Below are positions 47,907-56,770 of a stretch of 64,000 nt of DNA, in pieces. The notes beneath the pieces are model-generated. The model was not told where the DNA came from, did no database searches, and saw nothing but the letters and a program-made list of their open reading frames with translations. Each line of letters begins with the position of its first letter. Positions within the stretch are counted from its first letter, which is position 1. The stretch lies in the NCBI GenBank assembly GCA_037157565.1, contig JAZHRO010000062.1, positions 9,486,001 to 9,550,000 of the forward strand, in the 5' to 3' direction. The position numbers were made by a program, and so were the translations under genes. This DNA is from Thalassia testudinum. Lineage: Eukaryota > Streptophyta > Magnoliopsida > Alismatales > Hydrocharitaceae.

Positions 47907-47955
47907 CACTGTAGCCACAGTGTTCTGCTGACTAGCGTGAACTGTGGCTACAGTG
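47907..47955 (-). other. 15-bp inverted repeat in LTR 1 of C
   Basis: CACTGTAGCCACAGT (47907-47921) and ACTGTGGCTACAGTG (47941-47955) are exact inverted copies, 19 bases apart. In LTR 2 (36575-36623) one pair is lost. I do not find it in the A LTR. Confidence 0.8.
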
Positions 47956-48253
47956 CGTGCTCGGCTCGCGCGACCGCCTATGCTCGGTTTCGTGAGTGCG
48001 GGTGCCGTTGAGAGAGCTGGCCTACGTGTGGAAGGTCTACGTCGGCTAGGCTGCAGGCGGAACTTCGTAACAGGGCGTGCGGAGAGGGGCGAGGGCGGCC
48101 TGCCGGCGCGCGCCGTGGGTGCGGAACAGGTGCCTATGGCACGTGGAGGCCTATGCTGCTGCTGGCTGCCGCTGTTGCTGCCACTGCGAGCCTCAGACCT
48201 TGACTCTGCGGCAATGGCGGAGATGCTTTGAATAGTGAAATTAGAGCAGGGAA

Positions 48254-48327
48254 CCACCACGCCCACCCGCTCTTTGATGAGCTGGGCAGTGGTGGGACTC
48301 ACAGTGGTGGTTGTGCACCACTGTGAG
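48254..48327 (-). other. Leader hairpin pair in LTR 1 of C
   Basis: Hairpin 1: CTCACAGTGGTG (48298-48309) with CACCACTGTGAG (48316-48327), perfect over 12 bp. Hairpin 2: about 48254-48296. Same order as in A, with a compensatory A-T/T-A swap in hairpin 1. Confidence 0.8.
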
Positions 48328-48822
48328 CTGCTCCTGCCCGCAGCGTGGCTCCTTAGAAGGAGGAGAGGCTGCGTATGGAGGGGAGAGGGGAGGGGACGGC
48401 CTGGAGGAAAGAGGTGTTGTTCGTGTGGGTGGACCAGGCTCTCTTGTAAAGAAGAAAGCCATGCCTTTTTAAAGAGGAGGAAGGCAAGCACAGCCATGCC
48501 CTGGCTGTGCATGGCTGTGCATGCGACTGCAGGGCAAGCTGCTGCAGGGAATGGCAAGAGGAAGGTCCAGCCATGCAGCCGCAGAGAAGAAAGTCAAATA
48601 AAAATAAAAAATAAAAATAAAGATGGTGAATTAGCAAGGCAGCACTTGAGGAAAACGTAAATTTCAAGGCCATTTTATTCACTCTCCTCCCCTCTCAAAT
48701 AAATGCATGCATGCGTGTATTTTCAAAAATGCGACTATGTCTACCAAATATACACTGGCAATGCTTGGTAATAGCATAAGATGGCACAATTGCTGGTGCA
48801 TTTTTGCTATGCAAACAATAGG

Positions 48823-49510
48823 TAAATAATTTGGGATCATAAGTATGTGACTTATCAACCCGCCCTCTGATTTGAGGGGGTTTCAAGTCTAAGCATCTAC
48901 ACACTTTTTACACTGACTCACTTTCCGATGGTTTCCTCAGAAATTGGTAGCTAATGAACTATCTAGGGTGGTATAGCTGGCAAGTTGTTGGTGGCAACAG
49001 CTCATTGGTCGGTTGTTCAGAGCCCAGCCACAAGACCATTTTTGTCTTACTGCCTTTAGGTAAATCATAGATCAGGGAACCCACCTACCTAAAAAGAAAA
49101 AAAAAAGAAGAAGAAAAAGAAAAAAAATATAGAAAAGGGAGAAAAAATAAAAAATAAAAATAAACAAATAAACCCACACTTCACCACACGAGTATGGCTA
49201 GCAAGTTGCCATGGGTAATAGCCCATTGGCCAGTTGTCCAGAGCCCAGGTCATAAAAATGCACAATAATTCCCAAAACACTTACGGAAGAAGCGTGGAAG
49301 TAGAATAAACCAGGGAGATATACACTGGGTTCGACCTTATGCTGACCCCATAAATAAAAGTAAGGAGAAAGTTACCATTCGAAAAGATAAACCTCTAGGC
49401 AAGGTCATCTAGGGTCATAGAAACCCAAAGTCCATTTTAATGACCGCCTAGTGAGTCTTTCACTCTTTTCACTAGATGCTTAGCACTTAGAGTCCTTTTC
49501 AAGTCCTGGG
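48823..49510 (+). other. Internal noncoding segment of D between C and E
   Basis: No coding sequence. It holds an imperfect direct repeat of about 65 bases (from GTATAGCTGGCAAGTTG, near 48971, and GTATGGCTAGCAAGTTG, near 49192), each ending in GTTCAGAGCCCAG or GTCCAGAGCCCAG. A purine run lies at 49091-49170. Confidence 0.7.
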
Positions 49511-49862
49511 TGGGTTGTTGGAAGCTTGTTCCATATCTTGTTTTGGTGTTAACAAAATTATTATGGATTAATGTTTGCAATTGAGTTCTTTTCAGATTTA
49601 GGTGAAGATCAAGGCAAACAGGAAATGATGGAGGCTTGATGAAAAGGAGATCATGATAAGGAGGAAAGATGATAAGGAAGAATCAAGAAGGCGAAGATCA
49701 TCTTCGACCTTTAGTGTTTCTAGTTTAGATTTTTTATTCATAGATTGTATATGCCTCTTAACAATGGAATATAACATAGATAGTAAAAATAAATAGAGAT
49801 AAATTTGGATTAATATTGTGATCATTTTCAAAGAATGTAATTGATTAAATCACTTAAAAAGG

Positions 49863-50108
49863 GTACTTGTTAACCCACAAGTACCGGTACTAAAGTTTAG
49901 TACTGGTACATGTTAGTTATAGGTTTGGGTTTTCTCAAGAAACAAACATGTACCCCGTGAGTATCGGTACTCATGATCAGTACCGGTACTACAGGTAACG
50001 AGTACTAGTACTAATCATGAGTACCGGTACAAGTGGGTTATAGATTTGTGTTAAGAGTTTGAAACCCAAATCTGAAAGCAACGAGTACCAATACCCATAC
50101 TTTAGTAC
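49863..50108. repeat. GTAC palindrome array in U3 of LTR 1
   Basis: I count 15 GTAC cores in about 246 bases. Many lie in the 12-bp palindrome AGTACCGGTACT or one-base variants (AGTACTAGTACT, AGTATCGGTACT). LTR 2 keeps 11 cores at 53060-53315. The array ends about 115 bases before the TATA box. Confidence 0.88.
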
Positions 50109-50223
50109 CGGCACCAGGTAACCATTGGCTCAAAACTGAACAGCTAGAAAATTAGTTTTTGCTATATAAACGTTGGGATTTAAACCCCAATGTCTATTAG
50201 ACGACCCACTAAGGTCCTAACTC

Positions 50224-50231
50224 TATAAATA
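50224..50231 (+). promoter_or_regulatory. TATA box of E LTR 1
   Basis: TATAAATA, also at 53421-53428 in LTR 2, downstream of the palindrome array. Confidence 0.65.
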
Positions 50232-50793
50232 AACCCTTGGACCCTTATTTTGCACATAAGGAAAGAAAGAAAAATTTCTAGAGCTATATTTCAAATTTCC
50301 ACCATATTTTCAAGAGAGAAAGAAGTTTTCCATTCACTCTCTCTACATTCTTACATGCTCAACGACGTATTTTTCTCATGCATCTACAAAGTGATTCACG
50401 TCCATCCTAAGCTCTCAAATTGGTAATGCTATTTTAATTATTCTTTAGAGGCATAGGAATTCATGTTGTAAAAGTTCTCTTTCTTACACCAGTTCTTATT
50501 TATATTTTGTGCTTGTTGCTCGTTGGGTTGTAACAAACCCGTTATTTTTCTTGGGATGAGGTAACCCGTTAATTACCTCGATTTAGTAAATTGATTCCCT
50601 CGGGGTTGACGAAATCGAGTTAAAAATCTTAAGCTGGAAGGCTTAGGTAATAGAGTACCTAAGGGAGGGAAACCACTATACATTTTGTATTCTTTTGTGG
50701 TTTGAATTGATTGTGCAAATCTTTCTTGTTATTACTAATATTGTTCTTGAGTGTTTGTGCTCATAGCCATATTCATTAATTAGATCCTACAGG

Positions 50794-50805
50794 TGGTATC
50801 AAAGC
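50794..50805 (+). other. Primer-binding site of E (tRNA-iMet)
   Basis: TGGTATCAAAGC matches 11 of 12 bases of TGGTATCAGAGC, the usual copia site. It lies 2 bases after the LTR. Confidence 0.88.
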
Positions 50806-50839
50806 TCGGTTGCAAGAAGGCGTAACAACTTGACTTGCA

Positions 50840-51910
50840 ATGGCATCATTCTCAAGGAACACCGAAGGACAGTCTTCTACCCGTCCTCCCTATTTTGGTG
50901 GGATGGACTACGGGTATTGGGAGAGGAGGATGCAAGTCTTCCTCAAAGCAATGGACGAGGAGTCTTAGATTCTCATTCAAGAGAATTACACGGATCCGGA
51001 GTCGCTGGAAGGCATAGCTTGGACAGCGGATCAAAAGAAGAAGATCGTGGGTAACACAAAGGCGATGAATGCACTTGGAAGTGCATTATCAAGGGAGGAG
51101 TTCAACTGAATTTCGGCATGCGAGTCCTCATATGAGATATGGAACACTTTTGAGGTCACCTACGAAGGTACAAGCAAGGTAAAAGAAACACGTATTTCTA
51201 TTTTAACAGAAAATTATGAGTGTTTTAGGATGGAAAAAGGAGAAATAATCAAGGACATGTACACAAGGTTTGGAGAGATCGTGAATCAAATGAAAAATCT
51301 TGGAGTCAAGCTGAAAGAGGAGCTGCTTGTAAGAAAGGTCTTGAGATCACTTACAAGCGATTGGTCTCCAAATATCACAGCGATCCAAGAGGCGAACGAT
51401 CTATCCACTCTCCTCTTGGATGATCTGATTGGAAGCCTCATGGCGTATGAAGTTCAATTGGAGAACATAAAGAAGAGCGAGGAGAAGGCAATAAGCAGGA
51501 AGAAAAGTATTGCTTTTGGAGCAATCATAGAGGACTTGGACTCAACAACATCGGAATCCGAAGATGAGGAGATTGAAATGCTCCCTAGGAAATTCCAGAA
51601 ACTCCTCAAGAAACAAGGTAAACAAGTAAATAAAATTTCTTCTAATATTATTTGTTATGAGTCCAAGAAGAAGGGCCACTTGCGAAAGGATTGCCCTTTA
51701 AACAAGAAGGAGGACAGTAGGAAAGAAACAAAGGGGCTCAAGAAGAAGAAGAAGAAGAAAGCATTTAAAGCGACATGGGATGATAGTGACTCTAACATGG
51801 ACATCGACTCTAGTGAATCGGAGGAAGATGAGGTCGCACACCTTTGTCTTATTGCAACATTAGAAGACATAGAAGAAGAGGTAAACCCTGATTTTTCTTT
51901 TCAAGAATGA
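50840..51910 (+). pseudogene. gag: Copia-type gag, copy 1 of E
   Basis: From ATG 50840: MASFSRNTEGQSSTRPPYFGG then DYGYWERRMQVFLKAMDEES, the typical N-terminus of plant copia gag. A TAG follows DEES and a TGA follows SREEFN. Then open from 51230: the gag-polypeptide domain (LVRKVLRSLTSDWSPNITAI, LDDLIGSLMAYEVQLENIKK), an acidic stretch, and the zinc knuckle. The knuckle reads CYESKKKGHLRKDC: the second Cys of CX2CX4HX4C is Ser, so it should not bind zinc normally. A Lys-rich and then an acidic tail end at TGA 51908-51910. From 51334 it is almost identical to copy 2. Confidence 0.9.
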
Positions 51911-52234
51911 TTAGAAGCTTATGAAGAACTATATCATAAAGCTAGGTTATTTAAAAAGGAAAATAAGGTTTTAGAAAAGAATTATCAAACATTAGAAATA
52001 GATAAATCATGTCTAGAAATGGAATTAGAAATGTCAAAAGAGACTAACAATCAGTTGCATGCAAAGATAGTAGAATTAGAAGATATTTATGAGCACTTTG
52101 AACGTACTTTAAATAATCTCAAAACAACAACTAGGTTAAATATTGAATTTTGTGAAGCTATAAAATCAAAATTTCAGAATAAAAAGGATGCACATACTAA
52201 ATCACATGCACATAGGCAAGCATGGATGTACTAA
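51911..52234 (+). pseudogene. Coiled-coil tail of gag copy 1
   Basis: In the same frame after the TGA: LEAYEELYHKARLFKKENKV then LEKNYQTLEIDKSCLEMELE and ETNNQLHAKIVELEDIYEHF. Regular Leu/Ile spacing suggests a coiled coil. The TGA is present in both copies. Confidence 0.65.
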
Positions 52235-52695
52235 AAGGCAAAAAATCCTAAGAGTTATAGATCTAACAGAAAAGAGATCTATAAATCTCAGGGTTTGAAA
52301 GGTACTAACTCTAAAGGACCAACAAGAAAATTGGTACTTAGAAAATAATTTGTTTTGCAGGAGTACATCAAAGTAATCAATGGGTGTTCAAGGCACATAA
52401 CAGAATACTTCAACCTTTCTATAGGTTGAATGAAGACCAAGAATGTTGGACGAGAGATGCTTGGTATCTACAAGCTCCATTTTTATATTGGTAAATTTTA
52501 TGGTATGATATTTCTTCTTTTTTTTGTGATTGACAAAAAGTGGGAGAAAGATAGAGGGCAAATAGTAATATTTTTAAGGGGAGAATATTTTGAAGGGGAG
52601 GATTTAATTAAAAGTTTTTGTTCCTTCGTATAACATTGCTAAAAATTATTTTTATTCTTATAATTATCTATTTGCAAGATAGTTTTGTCAACACC
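52235..52695 (+). pseudogene. Protease remnant and 3' noncoding region, E copy 1
   Basis: At about 52373-52405 NGCSRHITEYFNL matches the start of copia protease (DSGCSRHM-type), with Asp replaced by Asn. Beyond it no further protease, integrase or RT is seen; the sequence passes into a T-rich region before the polypurine tract. This shows that E derives from a full copia element that lost the rest of pol. Confidence 0.65.
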
Positions 52696-52709
52696 AAAAA
52701 GGGGGAGAT
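52696..52709 (+). other. Polypurine tract of E
   Basis: AAAAAGGGGGAGAT directly before the LTR 2 start TGTTGGAACC. Confidence 0.85.
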
Positions 52710-53991
52710 TGTTGGAACCTTGTTCCACAGCTTGTTTTGGTGTTAACAAAATTATTATGGATTAAGGCTTGCAATTGAGTTCCTTTTAGATTTAGGTGAA
52801 GATTAAGGCAAATACAAAATGATATAGGCTTGATGAAAAGGAGAAGATCATGATAAGGAGGCAAGATGACAAGGAAGAATCGAGGAGGAGAAGATCATCT
52901 TCGACCTTTAGTGTTTCTAGTTTAGATTTTTTATTTGTAGATTGTATGTGCCTCTTAACAATGGAATATAACTTAGATCGTAAAAATAATTAGAGATAAA
53001 TTAGGATTAATATTGCGATCATTTTCAAGGAACGTAATTGATTAAATCACTTAAAAAAGGTACTTGTTAACCCACAAGTATCGATACTAAAGTTTAGTAC
53101 CGATACATGTGAGTTACAGGTTTGGGTTTTGTCAAGAAATAAGCCTGTACCCTGCAAGTATCGGTACTCATGATCAGTACCGGTACTGGAGGTAATGACT
53201 ACCGATACTAGCCATGAGTACCGGTACAAGTGGATTACAGATTTGTGTTAAGAGTTTGAAACCCAAATTTGGAAGCAGCAGGTACCGATACGCATACTTT
53301 AGTACTGGTACCAGGTAGCCGTTGGCTTAAAACTGAACAACTAAAAATTTAATTTTTGCTATATGAACATTGGGATTTAAACCCCAACATCTAGTAGACG
53401 ACCCACTAAGGTCCTAACTATATAAATAAACCCTTGCACCCTTAGTTTGCACATAAGAAAAGAGAAGAAAAATTTCTTGAGCTACATTTCAAATTTCCAC
53501 CATATTTTCAAGAGAGAAAGAAGAAGCTTGCCATTCACTCTCTCTACATTCTTACAAGCTCAACGACATTTTTTTCTCATGCATCTATGAAGCGATTCAC
53601 GTCCATCCTAAGCTCTCAAATCGGTAATATTATTTTAATTGTTATTGAGAGGTGTAGGAATTCATGTTGTAAAAGTTTTCTTTCTTACATTGGTTCTTAT
53701 TTATATTTTGAGCTTGTTGCTCGTTGGGTTGTAACAAACCTATTATTGTACTTGGGTTGAGTTAACCCATTAATTACCTCGGTTTAGTAAATTGATTCCC
53801 TCGGGGTTAAGGGAATCGGGTTAAAAATCCTAAGCTGGGAGGCTTAGGTAATGGAGTACCCAAGGGAGGGGAACACTATACATTTTGTGTCCTTTTGTGG
53901 TTTGAATTAATTGTGCAAATCTTTCTTGTTATTACTAATATTGTTCTTGAGTGTTTGTGCACATAGCCATATTCTCTATTTAGATCCTATA
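52710..53991 (+). repeat. LTR 2 of E
   Basis: 1282 bp, TGTTGGAACC...GATCCTATA; the final CA has become TA. GTAC array 53060-53315; TATAAATA 53421-53428. Confidence 0.9.
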
Positions 53992-53993
53992 GG

Positions 53994-54005
53994 TGGTACG
54001 AAGCC
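53994..54005 (+). other. Degraded second primer-binding site of E
   Basis: TGGTACGAAGCC corresponds to TGGTATCAAAGC of copy 1 with a deletion and substitutions; the neighbouring bases align. Confidence 0.65.
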
Positions 54006-54038
54006 TAGTTCCAAGAAGATGTAACAACTTGACTTGCA

Positions 54039-55108
54039 ATGGCAACATTCTCAAGGCGCACCGAAGGACAGTCTTCTTCTTGTCCTCCCTATTTCGATGG
54101 AACGGACTACAGGTATTGAAAGAGGAGGATGCTAGCCTTCCTCAAAGCAATGGATGAGGAGTCTTGGATTCTCATTCAAGAGAAGTACACGAATCTAAAT
54201 CCGCAGGAAGGCGTAGCTTGGACAGTGGATCAAAAGAAGAAGATCGTGGGTAACGCAAAGGCGATGAATGCACCTTATTGTGCATTATCAAGGGAGGAGT
54301 TCGACGAAATTTCAGCATGCGAGTTCGCATATGACATATGGACACTCTCAAAGTCACCTACAAAGGTACAAGTAAGGTAAAAGAAACATGTATTTCTATT
54401 TTAATAGAAAATTATGAGTGTTTCAGGATGGAAAAAGGAGAAATAATCAAGGACATGTACAGAAGGTTTTGAGAGATAATGAATCCAATGAAAAATCTAG
54501 GAGTCGAGCTAAAAGAGGAGCAGCTTGTAAAAAAGGTCTTGAGATCACTTACAAGCGATTGGTCTCCAAATATCACAGCGATCCAAGAGGCGAACGATCT
54601 ATCCACTCTCCTCTTGGATGATCTGATTGGAAGCCTCATGGCGTATGAAGTTCAATTGGAGAACATAAAGAAGAGCGAGGAGAAGGCAATAAGCAGGAAG
54701 AAAAGTATTTCTTTTGGAGCAATCATAGAGGACTTGGACTCAACAACATCGGAATCCGAAGATGAGGAGATTGAAATGCTCCCTAGGAAATTCCAGAAAC
54801 TCCTTAAGAAACAAGGTAAACAAGTAAATAAAATTTCTTCTAATATTATTTGTTATGAGTGCAAGAAGAAGGGCCACTTGCGAAAGGATTGCCCTTTAAA
54901 CAAGAAGGAGGACAGTAGGAAAGAAACAAAGGGGCTCAAGAAGAAGAAGAAGAAGAAAGCATTTAAAGCGACATGGGATGATAGTGACTCTAACATGGAC
55001 ATCGACTCTAGTGAATCGGAGGAAGATGAGGTCGCACACCTTTGTCTTATTGCAACATTAGAAGACATAGAAGAAGAGGTAAACCCTGATTTTTCTTTTG
55101 AAGAATGA
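54039..55108 (+). pseudogene. gag: Copia-type gag, copy 2 of E
   Basis: From ATG 54039: MATFSRRTEGQSSSCPPYFD, GTDYRY, then a TGA, then MLAFLKAMDEESWILIQEKY. A lost base after YDIW (near 54343) shifts the frame, and a TGA lies near 54470. From 54479 the frame is open for 209 codons with the same gag domain as copy 1 and an intact zinc knuckle, CYECKKKGHLRKDC (CX2CX4HX4C). It ends at the shared TGA (55106-55108). The stretch 54532-55332 differs from copy 1 at only four positions that I can count. Confidence 0.9.
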
Positions 55109-55395
55109 TTAGAAGCTTATGAAGAACTATATCATAAAGCTAGGTTATTTAAAAAGGAAAATAAGGTTTTAGAAAAGAATTATCAAACATTAGAAATAGA
55201 TAAATCATGTCTAGAAATGGAATTAGAAATGTCAAAAGAGACTAACAATCAGTTGCATGCAAAGATAGTAGAATTAGAAGATATTTATGAGCACTTTGAA
55301 CGTACTTTAAATAATCTCAAAACAACAACTAGATTAAATATTGAATTTGTAAAGTTATAAAATTAAAATTTCAGAATAAAAAGAATACACATATT
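55109..55395 (+). pseudogene. Coiled-coil tail of gag copy 2
   Basis: Same coiled-coil text as 51911-52234 up to about 55332. Beyond that substitutions and a lost base appear. The sequence is then interrupted by the LINE fragment. Confidence 0.65.
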
Positions 55396-55410
55396 AAATC
55401 ACATGCACAT

Positions 55411-56365
55411 ATCTCAGATATGGAGCTTCTAACAGCATGCTGTCTAGACTTCAGCCCAACTATCCATCACCTTTTTGGAAATCTGTGACTAAGGCATTGA
55501 CCGATTACTTCCATCTGCTGCAACTGTCACTTGGAGATGGTAGGTCCTTCAGTTTCTGGGAGGATGGATGGTCTGAAATGGGTGTCTTGATGGAGCTTTA
55601 TCCAAGAGCTTTTGCTGCAGCAGCTGACAAGGATGTCACTGTCAGCAAGGTTTGGTCTTGCAGCAGCAGCAGCTGGAATCTGGATGGTAAGGAGTCTAGC
55701 AGAAGAGCTACCCGGTTGTGGGAAGAAAAGAGGAGGCTTATATCAGACCTTGAAAGATTCAGACCTATGCCTGGAATGGAGGACAAATATCTGTGGGAGG
55801 GGATTTCTAGTGTCCAACCTAGCTATAACAGAATGTTGAACTCTGAAGAAGGTTGGAGATAGGATTCCATTGATAAGAAAATATGGTTGTTAAAAATTCC
55901 TCTCAAGGTACAAATTTTCCTTTGGCTATGCAGGAGAGATGGGTTAATCACAAGTGATCTATGCCACAGAAGGTTGGGTACTGATCACCATGTTTGTTTT
56001 TTATATGAGATGAGTATTGACAATGTAAATCACCTCCTCTCTTCTTGCCTTGTCATTGATGTCATCTGGAGAAAAATTTGTCAAGAGCCATTACCAGAGT
56101 GGGATTCTATCTGGCATGGGTTTAAAGTGAGAGGGAAGCCACATGTCCACATGGCTGCTACTATTTGGTGTGTATGGAAGGCAAGGAATAAGTGACTTTT
56201 TCAGGAGAGGCCAGTATGTTGTGAGAGTATTGTAAGAGAGTGCTGGTCCCTCATACACTCTTGGGGATCCCTTTTGTAATCTCCCTTGCTTTGTACATAA
56301 TATACTATTCCGGACTGCTATCGTAGGACGATAGCTCTCCTTTCTGTCTCAAAAAAAAAAAAAAA
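55411..56365 (+). mobile_element. 5'-truncated LINE (L1-type) fragment with poly(A)
   Basis: Codes for the C-terminal part of a plant LINE ORF2: LQLSLGDGRSFSFWEDGWSE (about 55520-55580), then IWLLKIPLKVQIFLWLCRRD (about 55880-55935) and LLSSCLVIDVIWRKICQ, the zinc-binding RVT-associated segment after reverse transcriptase. Stops at 55859-55861 and 56193-56195 break it. It ends with a 15-base A run (56351-56365). Target duplication: AAATCACATGCAC before (55396-55408) and AAATCACGTGCAA after, slightly diverged. The interrupted sequence is continuous in E copy 1 (near 52198-52232). Reverse transcriptase proper, endonuclease and ORF1 are absent. Confidence 0.9.
56317..56335 (+). other. 3' hairpin of the LINE
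   Basis: GCTATCGT - AGG - ACGATAGC, a perfect 8-bp stem with a 3-nt loop, 15 bases before the poly(A) run. Such stems can be recognised by the LINE's own reverse transcriptase. Confidence 0.7.
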
Positions 56366-56390
56366 TCACGTGCAATTAGGCTTGTATGGA

Positions 56391-56470
56391 TGTACAAATC
56401 TTTCTTGTTATTACTAATATTGTTCTTGAGTGTTTGTGCATGTAGCCATATTCTCTATTTAGATGCTACA
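56391..56470 (+). repeat. 80-bp stub of a third LTR of E
   Basis: From TGTACAAATCTTTC to GATGCTACA, equal to the last 80 or so bases of LTRs 1 and 2, directly followed by duplication TGGGT. Confidence 0.9.
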
Positions 56471-56475
56471 TGGGT

Positions 56476-56770
56476 CAGGTAGCCGTAGAAAGTTATCCCG
56501 GAACTCTCAAACTCTAAAAGTACAAAAAAATTAGAAAAGAAGAAAAATAAAAAAATGTATCTTCCCTTTTCAAATAAGGCGAGGAATTGGGCGGTCTACA
56601 TTCTGGCAAGCACCCGAGTACTATTGAGTTTACGTTGTTTAGGACCTTAGTTGAAATTTTCTATTATTAGTAAATGACTTAAGCCTAAGCGATTTAATCC
56701 TAATTTTGATTTTATACATAGCATGTAGTTTAATTTTGCTAGGGATTAGCAAAAGATAGGCATGAGAGTA
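56476..56770 (+). other. 3' end of the D interior with polypurine tract
   Basis: No coding sequence. At 56738-56751 TTTTGCTAGGGATTAGCAAA-like text precedes AAAGATAGGCATGAGAGTA (56752-56770). This polypurine tract has lost its G run, compared with GGGGG in A and C. Confidence 0.75.

Larger units (their letters stand above)
31651..48817 (-). mobile_element. Composite Athila-type element C: LTR / gag-pol / LTR / partial gag / LTR stub
   Basis: Minus-strand order: LTR 48817-46228, primer site, leader, gag, protease, RT, RNase H, integrase, 3' noncoding, polypurine tract, second LTR 37472-34936, second primer site and leader, second gag truncated at 31669, and an 18-bp LTR end 31668-31651. The whole block is flanked by one 5-bp duplication, ATAGG (31646-31650; 48818-48822), and D continues on both sides. 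This fits one insertion event, or a tandem formed at one site, followed by a deletion joining gag to the last LTR at a CTAT microhomology. LTRs and duplicated internal parts are very similar, at about 95% by eye. Confidence 0.92.
46228..48817 (-). repeat. First (5') LTR of C
   Basis: 2590 bp, TGTTTGCATAGC...TCTACACCA on the minus strand, next to duplication ATAGG at 48818-48822. Order: U3; TATA-like TTTAAAAAGG (near 48468-48477); hairpins 48327-48254; GC-rich block; 15-bp inverted repeat 47955-47907; microsatellites 47610-46915; and a U5-like part with AGTTTGACCCTGGGCC (near 46365-46380). Confidence 0.92.
49516..50791 (+). repeat. LTR 1 of E
   Basis: 1276 bp, TGTTGGAAGC...GATCCTACA. U3 carries the GTAC palindrome array (49863-50108); TATAAATA lies at 50224-50231. 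Roughly nine in ten bases match LTR 2. Confidence 0.92.
49516..56470 (+). mobile_element. Composite gag-only Ty1/copia derivative E: LTR / gag / LTR / gag / LTR stub
   Basis: LTR 1 49516-50791, tRNA-iMet primer site, gag, protease remnant, polypurine tract, LTR 2 52710-53991, second primer site, second gag, LINE insertion, and the last 80 bases of a third LTR (56391-56470). The whole is flanked by the duplication TGGGT (49511-49515; 56471-56475). RT and integrase are missing from both internal copies; internal copy 1 is only 1.9 kb. Same architecture as C, but from a different superfamily. The second copy joins the LTR stub at a TGT microhomology. Confidence 0.9.

Noticed and set aside
49091..49170. 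Purine-rich run that might be a second polypurine tract or a LINE/SINE tail
   Set aside because: No LTR start follows, there is no duplication around it, and no element-like sequence precedes it.
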